A stretch of DNA of 16,816 nt, taken from assembly GCA_964542765.1 (NCBI GenBank), contig CAZIVO010000080.1, positions 1 through 16,816 on the forward strand, written 5' to 3'. The first letter of the stretch is position 1. Each line of letters starts with the position of its first letter. This DNA is from CAZIVO01 sp964542765 (lineage in GTDB: Bacteria > Planctomycetota > UBA1135 > UBA2386). Positions 7,460 through 14,513 of the stretch are shown here, in pieces. The notes beneath the pieces are model-generated. The model saw nothing but the letters and a program-made list of their open reading frames with translations, was not told the origin of the DNA and did not search any database. The position numbers were made by a program, and so were the translations under genes.

Positions 7460-8909
7460 CGCCTTCTTCTTGTTGCAGCACTCGATCAACCATCTGCGGC
7501 CACTTGGCGACCTCGGCACAGGAGTTTCGCTCCGGCAGAGCCTTGCCGGGATTGCACAGATTCTGGGGATTGAAGACGCGACGCAGCCGCTCCATGACAT
7601 CGAGATCATCAGGACTGAACATGAGGGGCACATGTTCGAGCTTCTCCTGCCCGACACCGTGTTCGCCGGTGATGCTTCCGCCGACGGCCACGCAGTGCTG
7701 CAGGATTTCCCATCCCGCTGCGAGGACCTTCTCCTTCTCTTCCTCGTTCCGCCCGTCGTAGCTGATGTTCGGATGCAGGTTGCCGTCCCCGGCATGGAAC
7801 ACATTGGTCATGGTCACGCCGTGTGTTTCGGCAATTTCTCGAAAGCGTTCGAGGGTCTCCACGAGCCGGGTTCTCGGCACCACTCCATCGAGCACGTAGA
7901 GATCGGTGTTGAGTCGGCCCATGGCGCCGAAGGCTCCTTTGCGCCCTTTCCACAGGCGCGCCCGATCCTCGGGGGCGCTCGCATCCTCGGTGCTGAGAAC
8001 TCCCTGGCGAGCGAAGATATCCTTGATCTCCCGGGCTTCCTCTCGCAGAGCAACCTCCGCACCATCGATCTCGACCAGCAAGACGGCCTCCGCATCGGTC
8101 GGGTAACCAGCCCGATAGACGGATGCTTCGATGGCCTCGATGGAAGCGCGATCGATGATCTCCAGCGCGGCCGGGACGAGTCCGCTGACCACGATGTCGC
8201 TGACGGCGGCGCAGGCGCTTGCCATTGTCGGGAATGCGCCGAGCAGGGTTCGTATCGATGGTTGGTTCGGCGAAAGGCGAACAGCGATCTCGGTGGCGAT
8301 GCCGAAGGTCCCTTCGGAGCCGACGAAGGCGCCGAGAAGATCCAGTTCGTGCGGTGCCCGTGGCCCGAGCGTGCTCCCCAGCTTTGCGATCTCTCCGTCC
8401 GGCAGCACGACTGTCAGGCCGAGGAGATGGTCTGTGGTCATGCCGTACTTGAAGCAGTGCGGACCGCCGCTGTTCTCGGCAACATTGCCGCCGATCGTGC
8501 AAACGGATTGGCTGCTCGGGTCAGGCGCATAGTGAAGGCCGAGATGCGACACGGCTTCGGTCAGGTGGAGGTTGATGACGCCCGGCTGCACGATGGCCAA
8601 GAGATCCTCCGCGTCAACCTCAAGGATCTTGTTCATGCGAGCTGTCTCGATGATCACCGTTGGAGCGCTGGGGGTCACCCCACCTGACAGGCAAGTTCCG
8701 GCGCCACGGGGCAGGAAAGGCACTCCCTCCGCATGGAGGAGTTTGACGGTGGCGGCGACCTCCTGTGTCGACTCGGGTAGAACGACGGCGAGCGGCCGAT
8801 GCTTGAGGAGTGTGAAGGCATCGCACTCGTATGCGGTCAGCGCGTCGGGAGTCACCAGTGCTCGCTGGGGTCCGAACATGGCCACGAGGCGCTCGATGGG
8901 AGACTTCAC
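7443..8909 (-). CDS. glcD: Glycolate oxidase/D-2-hydroxyacid dehydrogenase FAD subunit GlcD
   Basis: 488 residues, full length, first gene of the five-gene operon. It oxidises glycolate (or a related D-2-hydroxyacid) to the 2-oxoacid using FAD. An N-terminal FAD_binding_4 domain shows PRGAGTCLSGG (67-77) and the APDP...CTIGGNVAENSGGP block (128-150). The C-terminal FAD-oxidase_C domain shows FHAGDGNLHPN (371-381), TGEHGVG (414-420) and the closing FNPQNLCNPGK. H372, H379, E416 and H417 correspond by pattern to the metal-binding and catalytic residues of the D-2-hydroxyglutarate/D-lactate dehydrogenase group. The start is GTG at 8909 with no clear Shine-Dalgarno. A TATGAT -10-like hexamer lies only 8 bases upstream (8918-8923), so the transcript could be nearly leaderless. 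Confidence 0.95.
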   Translation of the reverse strand: MKSPIERLVAMFGPQRALVTPDALTAYECDAFTLLKHRPLAVVLPESTQEVAATVKLLHAEGVPFLPRGAGTCLSGGVTPSAPTVIIETARMNKILEVDAEDLLAIVQPGVINLHLTEAVSHLGLHYAPDPSSQSVCTIGGNVAENSGGPHCFKYGMTTDHLLGLTVVLPDGEIAKLGSTLGPRAPHELDLLGAFVGSEGTFGIATEIAVRLSPNQPSIRTLLGAFPTMASACAAVSDIVVSGLVPAALEIIDRASIEAIEASVYRAGYPTDAEAVLLVEIDGAEVALREEAREIKDIFARQGVLSTEDASAPEDRARLWKGRKGAFGAMGRLNTDLYVLDGVVPRTRLVETLERFREIAETHGVTMTNVFHAGDGNLHPNISYDGRNEEEKEKVLAAGWEILQHCVAVGGSITGEHGVGQEKLEHVPLMFSPDDLDVMERLRRVFNPQNLCNPGKALPERNSCAEVAKWPQMVDRVLQQEEGDAPRL

Positions 8910-9164
8910 GAAGGCCGATCATACTCATCTACCCCCGTAGAAGGCTGACTGGATTGGGGCAGTCTGCTCCGGTGGAGGAGGGGGCCGTCGGCAGGCGGTT
9001 TTTCCCTTCGTAGCCATCCCGTTCGCCGATGCCTGTCAGCGGGCAGCGAAGATCTCCGTGTGCGAGCTCTAACTTCCGAAGTCCCCGGTTCTGGATCCGG
9101 ACAGGCCGCAGCCATCAAAGTTGATTCGCCAGCGCTGGTTCGGGGGTAGCATGAGGAGGTTCTG
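8910..9164. other. Divergent intergenic region between glcD and the glutamate-cysteine ligase gene
   Basis: This 255-base gap must carry promoters for both directions. On the minus strand TATGAT (8918-8923) is a possible -10 for glcD, without a good -35. On the plus side an 11-base dyad, ACTTC-C-GAAGT (9072-9082), could be an operator. A perfect AGGAGG (9154-9159) lies 5 bases before the ligase ATG. No small ORF or RNA gene is supported. Confidence 0.5.
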
Positions 9165-10400
9165 ATGACGGCTTACCTCAACCCGGCTGAACTGGATGCA
9201 ACCATCGACGATCTTCTCGTCGGGGCTCCGATGTCGCAGGGACAGCGACTTTTGGGTGTCGAGGTAGAGCATCTGATTCTCCATCGTGATACTCGAGAGA
9301 GCGCGCCGCTGCCCTTCTGTTGCGATCTCATGAAGGACCTTGTCGATGTGTTTGAGGCGCGACCATGGTTTGACGATGGCGTCCTCGCAAAGATGGCAAC
9401 GGATGACTTCGGTCTCTCGATGGAGCCGGGTGGTCAGATTGAATTGGATAGCCAGCCGAAGCCCAATCTGGCCGCTCTCGATGAGATTTTCCATCGGGTC
9501 AAGGGTGCGATCGATGGTCGGCTCGAACATACGCCGTATGAATTGACCGCCCTCGGCCACGCTCCCGTCACCAAGGTTTCCGAACTCGGACTCCTTCCGC
9601 GCCCGCGCTACCAGATCATGGATGCGGAGATGCCGCAGCGGGGACCACGAACAATCAACATGATGCGTGCCACCGCCGGGTTTCAACTGGCATTTGATTT
9701 CGAGAACCGGGAGGACGCGGGTCGCAAGATGGCCATGCTGTTCCGGTTGTCACCGGTTCTGGGTGCCTTGACGACCAATTCGCGCATGGTGGAGGGAGAG
9801 GATTCGGGGCATGAGAGCTTCCGGCAACGGGTTTGGTGGGAGACCGATTCGGAACGCATCGGAGTTCCCGAGGGTTGCCTGGACGCCGAGACTGCCATCT
9901 CCGGCTATGTGCGCTATGCGCGCAAGGCCTGCGCCCTCTTCGCCAATGGCGCGCAGGGACTGATGCCATCTCCCCACCTGCCGTTCGAAGATCTCGTGGC
10001 GGCAGGGGGAGTGACTGCCGAGGATCTTGAACTCCACCTGACCACGCTGTTCCCGTTTGTGCGCCCTCGAAACTATCTGGAACTACGGTGTTTCGATGCC
10101 GTTCCGTGGAAACTTGCCCGCAGCGTGCTGGCTTTGGTTTCCGGCCTTGTTTACTGCCGGGCGGCGAGTCAGGCGGCCTGGAATCTGTCGGAGTCGCTCG
10201 CCATCCGCGACCCGGATGTTCTTCGAAAAATCCACCTGGATGCTGCGCGGAACGGCCTTGAAGCGAGGACGCCCGATGGTCTTCAGTTCCGCGATCTGGC
10301 GCGTGAACTCATCGGTTTTTCGACGCGGACGCTCGGTAGAGAGGACTGCGATTGGGCGCAAGTCGAGGATTTGGAAGAGATCCGTGCACGGGTCGGCTGA
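9165..10400 (+). CDS. Glutamate-cysteine ligase, GCS2 family (GshA/EgtA-like)
   Basis: 411 residues. It joins glutamate and cysteine through the gamma-carboxyl with ATP, the first step to glutathione or, in EgtA-type members, toward ergothioneine. GCS2 signatures in order: GVEVEHLIL (31-39), EPGGQIELDSQP (87-98), the INMMRATAGFQLAFDF strand (164-179), and TTNSR...WWETDSERIG (203-233), the core that binds ATP, metal and substrate. The start is certain: AGGAGG (9154-9159) sits 5 bases before the ATG. No gshB or ergothioneine genes are in the window, so the end product cannot be told. The metallophosphoesterase begins 77 bases after the stop and may be co-transcribed. Motif matching supports the family strongly, the exact subgroup only weakly. 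Confidence 0.88.
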   Translation: MTAYLNPAELDATIDDLLVGAPMSQGQRLLGVEVEHLILHRDTRESAPLPFCCDLMKDLVDVFEARPWFDDGVLAKMATDDFGLSMEPGGQIELDSQPKPNLAALDEIFHRVKGAIDGRLEHTPYELTALGHAPVTKVSELGLLPRPRYQIMDAEMPQRGPRTINMMRATAGFQLAFDFENREDAGRKMAMLFRLSPVLGALTTNSRMVEGEDSGHESFRQRVWWETDSERIGVPEGCLDAETAISGYVRYARKACALFANGAQGLMPSPHLPFEDLVAAGGVTAEDLELHLTTLFPFVRPRNYLELRCFDAVPWKLARSVLALVSGLVYCRAASQAAWNLSESLAIRDPDVLRKIHLDAARNGLEARTPDGLQFRDLARELIGFSTRTLGREDCDWAQVEDLEEIRARVG

Positions 10401-10477
10401 TCCCGGGTGGTGCTTGTGAATGTTGATGTGGTGCTCTATGGGTGAGTCCTGCTCATGGCGCTAGTTGGATAGGGTGT

Positions 10478-11179
10478 ATGCGACTGTTTGCGATCAGTGA
10501 TTTGCATCTCAGCTTCGGTGTTGACAAGCCGATGGACATCTTCGGTCCACAGTGGGTCGGGCACGCGGACCGCATGAGAGAAGCTTGGGATGAGATGGTA
10601 GGGCCCGAAGACTGGGTGCTTGTGGCTGGCGATACGTCCTGGGGCCTCAATCTCGAGCAGGCTTTGCCGGATTTGCAATGGCTGGGAGAGCGTCCCGGGA
10701 ACAAGATCTTGATCCGGGGGAATCACTGCACCTGGTGGCGGTCTCGCCGAAAGGTCGATGCCGTTTTGCATCCTTCGATCAGGACGCTTCAGAACGATGC
10801 TGTGCCGATGCCCGATGGCACGGTCGTGATAGGAGGGAGGCTCTGGGATCCGCCGGACGCTCCCTGGGCCGATGAGAATGCCGAAAAGATCTTCAACCGT
10901 GAACTTGGTCGATTGCGCCTGTCGATTGCGGCGGGCAAAGAACTTACCGGTGATCGGACCCTCGCTCTCGTGCACTATCCTCCGCGCTATACGGACGGCC
11001 GAGTGACGGCGGTTGTTCCTTTGCTACAGGATGCGGGCGTGAGCACTTGTGTTTACGGGCATCTTCATGGCAAGGACCACAAGCATGGTTTCCAGGGAGA
11101 GGCGGGCGGGATCCGCTATTACTTGACGTCGTGCGATGCGATCGACTTCAAGCCCATGGAAATTTTCCTTGATCCCTGA
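10478..11179 (+). CDS. Calcineurin-like metallophosphoesterase (COG1768-like)
   Basis: 233 residues, the size of compact cytoplasmic phosphohydrolases; substrate unknown. The metal-site motifs are D8-x-H10 (DLHLS), GDTSW (D52), GNH (N82, H83), H166 (VHYPP) and GHLH (H195, H197). The opening ISDLHLSFGVDKPMDIF and the internal NRELGRLRLSI match a predicted phosphohydrolase group I associate with COG1768. Where that group usually has GNHDYWW, this protein reads GNHCTWW, so Cys replaces the Asp that normally follows the catalytic His. The ATG at 10478 is preferred over an open extension to 10442 because it gives the standard MRLFAISDLH beginning, with GGATAGGG a few bases upstream. No signal peptide is seen. 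Confidence 0.9.
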   Translation: MRLFAISDLHLSFGVDKPMDIFGPQWVGHADRMREAWDEMVGPEDWVLVAGDTSWGLNLEQALPDLQWLGERPGNKILIRGNHCTWWRSRRKVDAVLHPSIRTLQNDAVPMPDGTVVIGGRLWDPPDAPWADENAEKIFNRELGRLRLSIAAGKELTGDRTLALVHYPPRYTDGRVTAVVPLLQDAGVSTCVYGHLHGKDHKHGFQGEAGGIRYYLTSCDAIDFKPMEIFLDP

Positions 11180-11199
11180 TCTTGCGCAGTCTGCATGAA

Positions 11200-11230
11200 A
11201 GCGAAGAGCGAGGGAGTCCTTGTCTTCGCT
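11200..11230 (+). terminator. Stem-loop after the metallophosphoesterase gene
   Basis: Perfect 8-base arms AGCGAAGA (11200-11207) and TCTTCGCT (11223-11230) enclose a 15-base loop, 20 bases after the stop codon at 11179. There is no T-run after it, so it may be a processing or stability element rather than a classic terminator. Confidence 0.35.
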
Positions 11231-11300
11231 GGGTTTCGGGGCTGAAGGTAACCAGGCCGCCCATGGGCTGGGATCCGCCTAACAGGCTGAACGGAACCGC

Positions 11301-11330
11301 TGGACGGAACCCTTCACAAAGTCGTATAAA
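11301..11330 (+). promoter_or_regulatory. Candidate sigma70-type promoter for the secreted metallopeptidase
   Basis: A -35-like TGGACG (11301-11306) and a -10-like TATAAA (11325-11330) are separated by 18 bases. This is the best hexamer pair seen in the gap and would give a leader of about 100 bases. The -35 matches only 4 of 6 consensus bases, and planctomycete consensus is not well defined. Confidence 0.35.
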
Positions 11331-11343
11331 AGTCCGGCCGAAT

Positions 11344-11382
11344 GCCTGAGTCGGACACCAATGCCCAGAGGTGGGCTCAGGC
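11344..11382 (+). promoter_or_regulatory. Nested stem-loop in the metallopeptidase leader
   Basis: Outer arms GCCTGAG (11344-11350) and CTCAGGC (11376-11382) enclose an inner hairpin GCCCA (11363-11367)/TGGGC (11372-11376) with loop GAGG; the two stems share one base. It lies between the candidate promoter and the AGGAG at 11421-11425. It matches no riboswitch I know. Confidence 0.3.
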
Positions 11383-11435
11383 TCCCTCCCTTACCTTTAC
11401 CCTGTAGAGAAAGTCCTGATAGGAGCTATTCAATA

Positions 11436-14114
11436 GTGAAATCTCATCTAACAACGCTCATCGCATCGTCGCTTATTACCTGCCTCGTCGCCGCTCAGGG
11501 CGATGATGGGGTCGGGAATGTATCTGGGACCAAGAATGAGGCTTGGGCCCAGTTCTTGGTAGAGAACGGTTCTGGCTGGACCGCAGCTTGGAACCGTGCC
11601 ACGGGAACGCCCGAGGCCATCTGGGGCGATGGGATGCGTTTGCAGCCCGGCCCGATTTCATCGAATGCCCAAGCCCGTCACTTGTCCGAGATGGCGCTCG
11701 AGCGCTATCGCGAACTCCTTGGGCTGGGAACGTCGAACTTCGTGGAAGAGATCGGAACCAAGGTCGCTCGAGTTCATATCTTCGTGTACCGCCAGCGCTT
11801 CAAGGGTTTGCCTGTCGTCGGTGGCCGTGCAGACATCCGTATCCATGATAATGGTGTACTTTCGATGCTCGGATCGCAGGCCATGCCGATCCCGGCGACC
11901 TTCAATGTGTCCCCTCGGGTCAGCAGCGAAGAGGCGAAGGCTCGCGCCCTCACCCACCTTGGTGTTGCCTCTCGGGCACAGGAATGGGTCCAGCCGAAAT
12001 CAGATCGCCTGGTGATCTGGGGCGATCCTTTTGCCAAGGTTCTGACGCCGGTCAAGCTCGCCTGGGAAGTCCAGGTGGACTCCGCCAAGCCCGAGATGGT
12101 CGGTCGCGCCTACGTCGACGCTCAGAGTGGCCAGTTCCTGCGCTACGAGACCGATCTGCATGAGTGTGGGTTCGGAGGCTGTGAGCATGACCATGCAGCA
12201 TCCGAGGCAGCATCCAATACGGAAGTTGACGCTGGAAGTCTTCGCATCGAGGTCATTCCCGATCCGAATCCCAATCCGAACGCATCGTCGGTCGGCGGCA
12301 CGGTCAAGGCCTGGACCAACACCAATGTCCAGCCGAAGGCGGCGCTGAAGAATGTCCCCGTTCACAACCTGAGGGTTGGCACGGCTTACACCGACGCCAA
12401 CGGCAAGTTCACCCTCTCGGGTAGTTCGCAGACGGTCACGATCCGTTTTCAGGGCCGTTACAGCGGCACCATCACGGCCGCGAAGGGAACCACCTACAGC
12501 CGGACGGTGACTCTGACGGGATCCAACAATCAGATCCAGATCTATACGTCGAGCGCTGGCGAATACGATCGTTCGCAGTCGACCTGCTACTACTTCACCA
12601 ACGCTTCCAATCTGTATGTCCGCGGCATCATCGGCAACAAATCGCAGATGTCCCGCCTCGATAGCATTCGTTCGACGGTGAACTACAACGCATCGTGCAA
12701 TGCAATCTATTCGAATTACACGATGCGCTTCTACAACGCGGCATCAAGTTGCACGAACACGGCCTACAACTCGGTCGTCATGCATGAATGGGGCCACGGT
12801 CTCGACCATGCTTTCGGTGGTATCCAGCGTAACCAGGGCATGTCCGAGGGTTCGGCTGATACCGTGCCGATGCTCTACAACGATGATCCCTATATCGGTC
12901 ATGGTTGGAGAGGCGGGGCTTTTCTTCGTTCCGGAACCAACACCAAGACTTATCCGCCATCGGGCAGTGTGCATTCCCAGGGCGAGGTCTGGATGGGCTT
13001 CTGCTGGGACGCTCGTAACCAACTCGTCGCCAGCCTCGGCAAGGCGGCTGGTTTAACTCAGGCGCGCAAGTTGCTGGTTGGTGTGTTCGTCGCGAATCCG
13101 ACGAGTCAGCCGAACGGTGTGCGTGAAGTTGCTCTTCTCGATGATGTCGACGGCAACCTCAACAACGGCACGCCGAACTGCAAGGCTCTGATCGCTGCAA
13201 TCACCAAGCGCAAGATTGCGAATCCGATCTCTAACTGCAGTAGCAGTGGGATTCCCGGACTCTACACCTTCTACGGCTCGGGCTGTAAGGGCACCGGAGG
13301 CAGCAGCGGTGGCAAGTGCCACTCGCAGAACATGAGTTGTGGGACACCCCGCAACGGCGGCAACACCAACGTGTTTGCGACGCCCTTCAAGGTCGCTTCG
13401 ACCACGGTTGCGACCGGCGCCAAGCTGCGCACGGGTAACTCGGGTCGTTTCAACATCGAAATCTGGAGGACCGATGCGGCGGGCAAGCCCACCAGCAAGC
13501 TCAGTGGAACCAGTTCGATCACGATCGGCTCTTCCTATGGGAGCTATTCGGGCAACTTTTCGACACCGGTCGTGTTGGCGGCAGGAAACTATGCTCTCGT
13601 CCACAACCGGGTTTCGGGAAGCTCTCACCACCCGATCTGCACCGGAGCGTCTCCGACGACGCACTACTGGCATCCGCCGAGTGGTAGCACGTGGAGCGGC
13701 CCCTGGAACACTCAAGGCTGGGCCTTCGAGGTGATCTGTGGTGGCGGTGGCGGCGGCAATGCTGTTCCGCTCTTGACCAGCACGGGCGTCCCCGTGGCCG
13801 GTAGGTCCTTCCAGCTGAATGTCAGCCAGGCCAAGAAGGGTGCGCGTGCCTTCATACTCTTCGGCGCCGCAACAACCAGCATCAACCTCGGCGGGATCGG
13901 CGCAGCGGGATGCGTGGTTCAGGCAACGCCGAGCATTGCTGCAGGCTTCAACATTGCCAGCACCGGCTCGGGCTCGCTTTCGGTGAACGTGCCGAACAAT
14001 ACGAGCCTGATCAAGAAGTCCTTCTACAACCAGGGTGTTGTTCTGGACTCCGGCGCCAACAAGCTTGGCGTGGCTCTTACCCGCGGTGGCAAGGGCACGG
14101 TCGGCAAGCAGTGA
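11436..14114 (+). CDS. Secreted M36/fungalysin-like zinc metallopeptidase with multiple beta-rich modules
   Basis: 892 residues. The GTG at 11436 is the start: AGGAG (11421-11425) sits 10 bases upstream and a Sec signal peptide follows (MKSHLTTLIASSLITCLVAA). The open frame from 11361 is an untranslated leader. Residues ~30-240 resemble FTP/PepSY-type propeptides of thermolysin and fungalysin. A Cys/His cluster, HECGFGGCEHDH (242-253), follows. A carboxypeptidase-regulatory-like beta domain lies at ~287-350. The catalytic HEWGH (H450, E451, H454) has a probable third zinc ligand E471 in SEGSAD, and VHSQGEVW (512-519) matches the fungalysin-type HxxGEVW block. After GSGCKGTGG (614-622) comes a jelly-roll/lectin-like module (~623-765), then the shared C-terminal beta-sandwich (775-892). 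It probably degrades extracellular protein; the peptidase call is strong, the exact family less so. Confidence 0.9.
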   Translation: MKSHLTTLIASSLITCLVAAQGDDGVGNVSGTKNEAWAQFLVENGSGWTAAWNRATGTPEAIWGDGMRLQPGPISSNAQARHLSEMALERYRELLGLGTSNFVEEIGTKVARVHIFVYRQRFKGLPVVGGRADIRIHDNGVLSMLGSQAMPIPATFNVSPRVSSEEAKARALTHLGVASRAQEWVQPKSDRLVIWGDPFAKVLTPVKLAWEVQVDSAKPEMVGRAYVDAQSGQFLRYETDLHECGFGGCEHDHAASEAASNTEVDAGSLRIEVIPDPNPNPNASSVGGTVKAWTNTNVQPKAALKNVPVHNLRVGTAYTDANGKFTLSGSSQTVTIRFQGRYSGTITAAKGTTYSRTVTLTGSNNQIQIYTSSAGEYDRSQSTCYYFTNASNLYVRGIIGNKSQMSRLDSIRSTVNYNASCNAIYSNYTMRFYNAASSCTNTAYNSVVMHEWGHGLDHAFGGIQRNQGMSEGSADTVPMLYNDDPYIGHGWRGGAFLRSGTNTKTYPPSGSVHSQGEVWMGFCWDARNQLVASLGKAAGLTQARKLLVGVFVANPTSQPNGVREVALLDDVDGNLNNGTPNCKALIAAITKRKIANPISNCSSSGIPGLYTFYGSGCKGTGGSSGGKCHSQNMSCGTPRNGGNTNVFATPFKVASTTVATGAKLRTGNSGRFNIEIWRTDAAGKPTSKLSGTSSITIGSSYGSYSGNFSTPVVLAAGNYALVHNRVSGSSHHPICTGASPTTHYWHPPSGSTWSGPWNTQGWAFEVICGGGGGGNAVPLLTSTGVPVAGRSFQLNVSQAKKGARAFILFGAATTSINLGGIGAAGCVVQATPSIAAGFNIASTGSGSLSVNVPNNTSLIKKSFYNQGVVLDSGANKLGVALTRGGKGTVGKQ

Positions 14115-14121
14115 TCTCTTT

Positions 14122-14147
14122 CGGGCGGGAGCCTTGCTCTCCGCCCG
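14122..14147 (+). terminator. Hairpin just after the metallopeptidase stop
   Basis: CGGGCGG (14122-14128) pairs with CCGCCCG (14141-14147), extended inward by GAG/CTC past one bulged T. It starts 7 bases after the stop codon. No T-tract follows. Confidence 0.4.
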
Positions 14148-14160
14148 GCTGATCACACTG

Positions 14161-14188
14161 CGAGGGTGGGCCAAAGGGCCTGCCCTCG
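14161..14188 (+). terminator. Strong second hairpin downstream of the metallopeptidase
   Basis: A 12-base-pair stem (10 Watson-Crick and 2 G-U pairs), 14161-14172 with 14177-14188, closes the tetraloop AAAG. It is followed by only two Ts. With the hairpin at 14122-14147 it forms a double stem-loop 3' end, probably terminating or protecting the metallopeptidase mRNA. Confidence 0.5.
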
Positions 14189-14331
14189 TTCATGTACCGA
14201 GCGCACGGCGTCTTTTCCAGCTGGCAGCTGATGAAGCCAGGGAGAAGACCGTCGAGGACAAGATCGAGAACCGTCTCGCCAACGATCGGTTGCTTGAGAA
14301 TTCCTACGACAGTCTGCTGAAGCGGTATTGA
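14189..14331 (+). pseudogene. Possible 3' remnant of a coding sequence
   Basis: The frame ending TGA at 14329-14331 reads as helical, charged, protein-like sequence: LAADEAREKTVEDKIENRL, then NDRLLENSYDSLLKRY. There is no ATG, GTG or TTG in frame with a ribosome-binding site after the hairpin at 14161-14188; the frame is open back into the metallopeptidase gene only as a shadow. The family is not recognised. DKIENRLANDRLLENS faintly recalls the first helix of a BON domain, but not enough to assign. It could be a decayed gene end or chance. Confidence 0.25.
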
Positions 14332-14362
14332 ATGAGGCTTTGCTTCTAACAGCTTGCGGGCA

Positions 14363-14379
14363 GGGGGTGATATTCCCCC
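14363..14379 (+). other. G5/C5 hairpin upstream of DUF1552 gene
   Basis: GGGGG (14363-14367) and CCCCC (14375-14379) enclose TGATATT. It is followed at once by a second inverted repeat, ATATTT (14380-14385) with AAATAT (14402-14407), enclosing CCC-TCC-GGG. Either could be a terminator of lost upstream sequence or a leader element; neither has a T-run. Confidence 0.3.
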
Positions 14380-14402
14380 ATATTTAGAGGCCCTCCGGGT
14401 AA

Positions 14403-14513
14403 AATATTGCTCTCTTTGGGGAGCGTGTGGTTCGCGTTGCTTTGAATGTCAAGAATGGCGTGGACCAGGCCCGCGTGCTCGTTGCTGCTGATAACAACTT
14501 GAAGTCTCAGTGA
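14403..14513 (+). pseudogene. Possible C-terminal remnant of a gene just before DUF1552
   Basis: Between the in-frame TAA at 14400 and the TGA at 14511-14513, 36 codons read as beta-strand-like protein: NIALFGERVVRVALNVKNG, then VDQARVLVAADNNLKSQ. Codon choice looks coding, but there is no ATG; only a GTG after codon 8 could start it. The TGA lies 7 bases before the DUF1552 ATG, the spacing expected of an operon partner that has lost its 5' part. The family is not recognised; chance cannot be excluded. Confidence 0.25.

Noticed and set aside
7460..7804. Upstream extension of glcE
   Set aside because: It overlaps conserved C-terminal GlcD sequence in another frame, and known GlcE proteins start near MHPDFDV-like sequence and are about 350 residues long.
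6945..8687. Open frame of 580 codons on the plus strand
   Set aside because: Antisense to glcE and glcD, which have complete family motifs; the frame has no recognisable domain.
9081..9106. T-arm-like CCGG...TTC...CCGG that might belong to a tRNA
   Set aside because: The loop lacks the TTCRANY pattern, and no acceptor or anticodon stem could be fitted around it.
13053..14174. Open frame of 373 codons on the minus strand
   Set aside because: Antisense to the metallopeptidase. The translation is Arg/Ala/Gly-rich without motifs, and its length follows from high GC at third positions.
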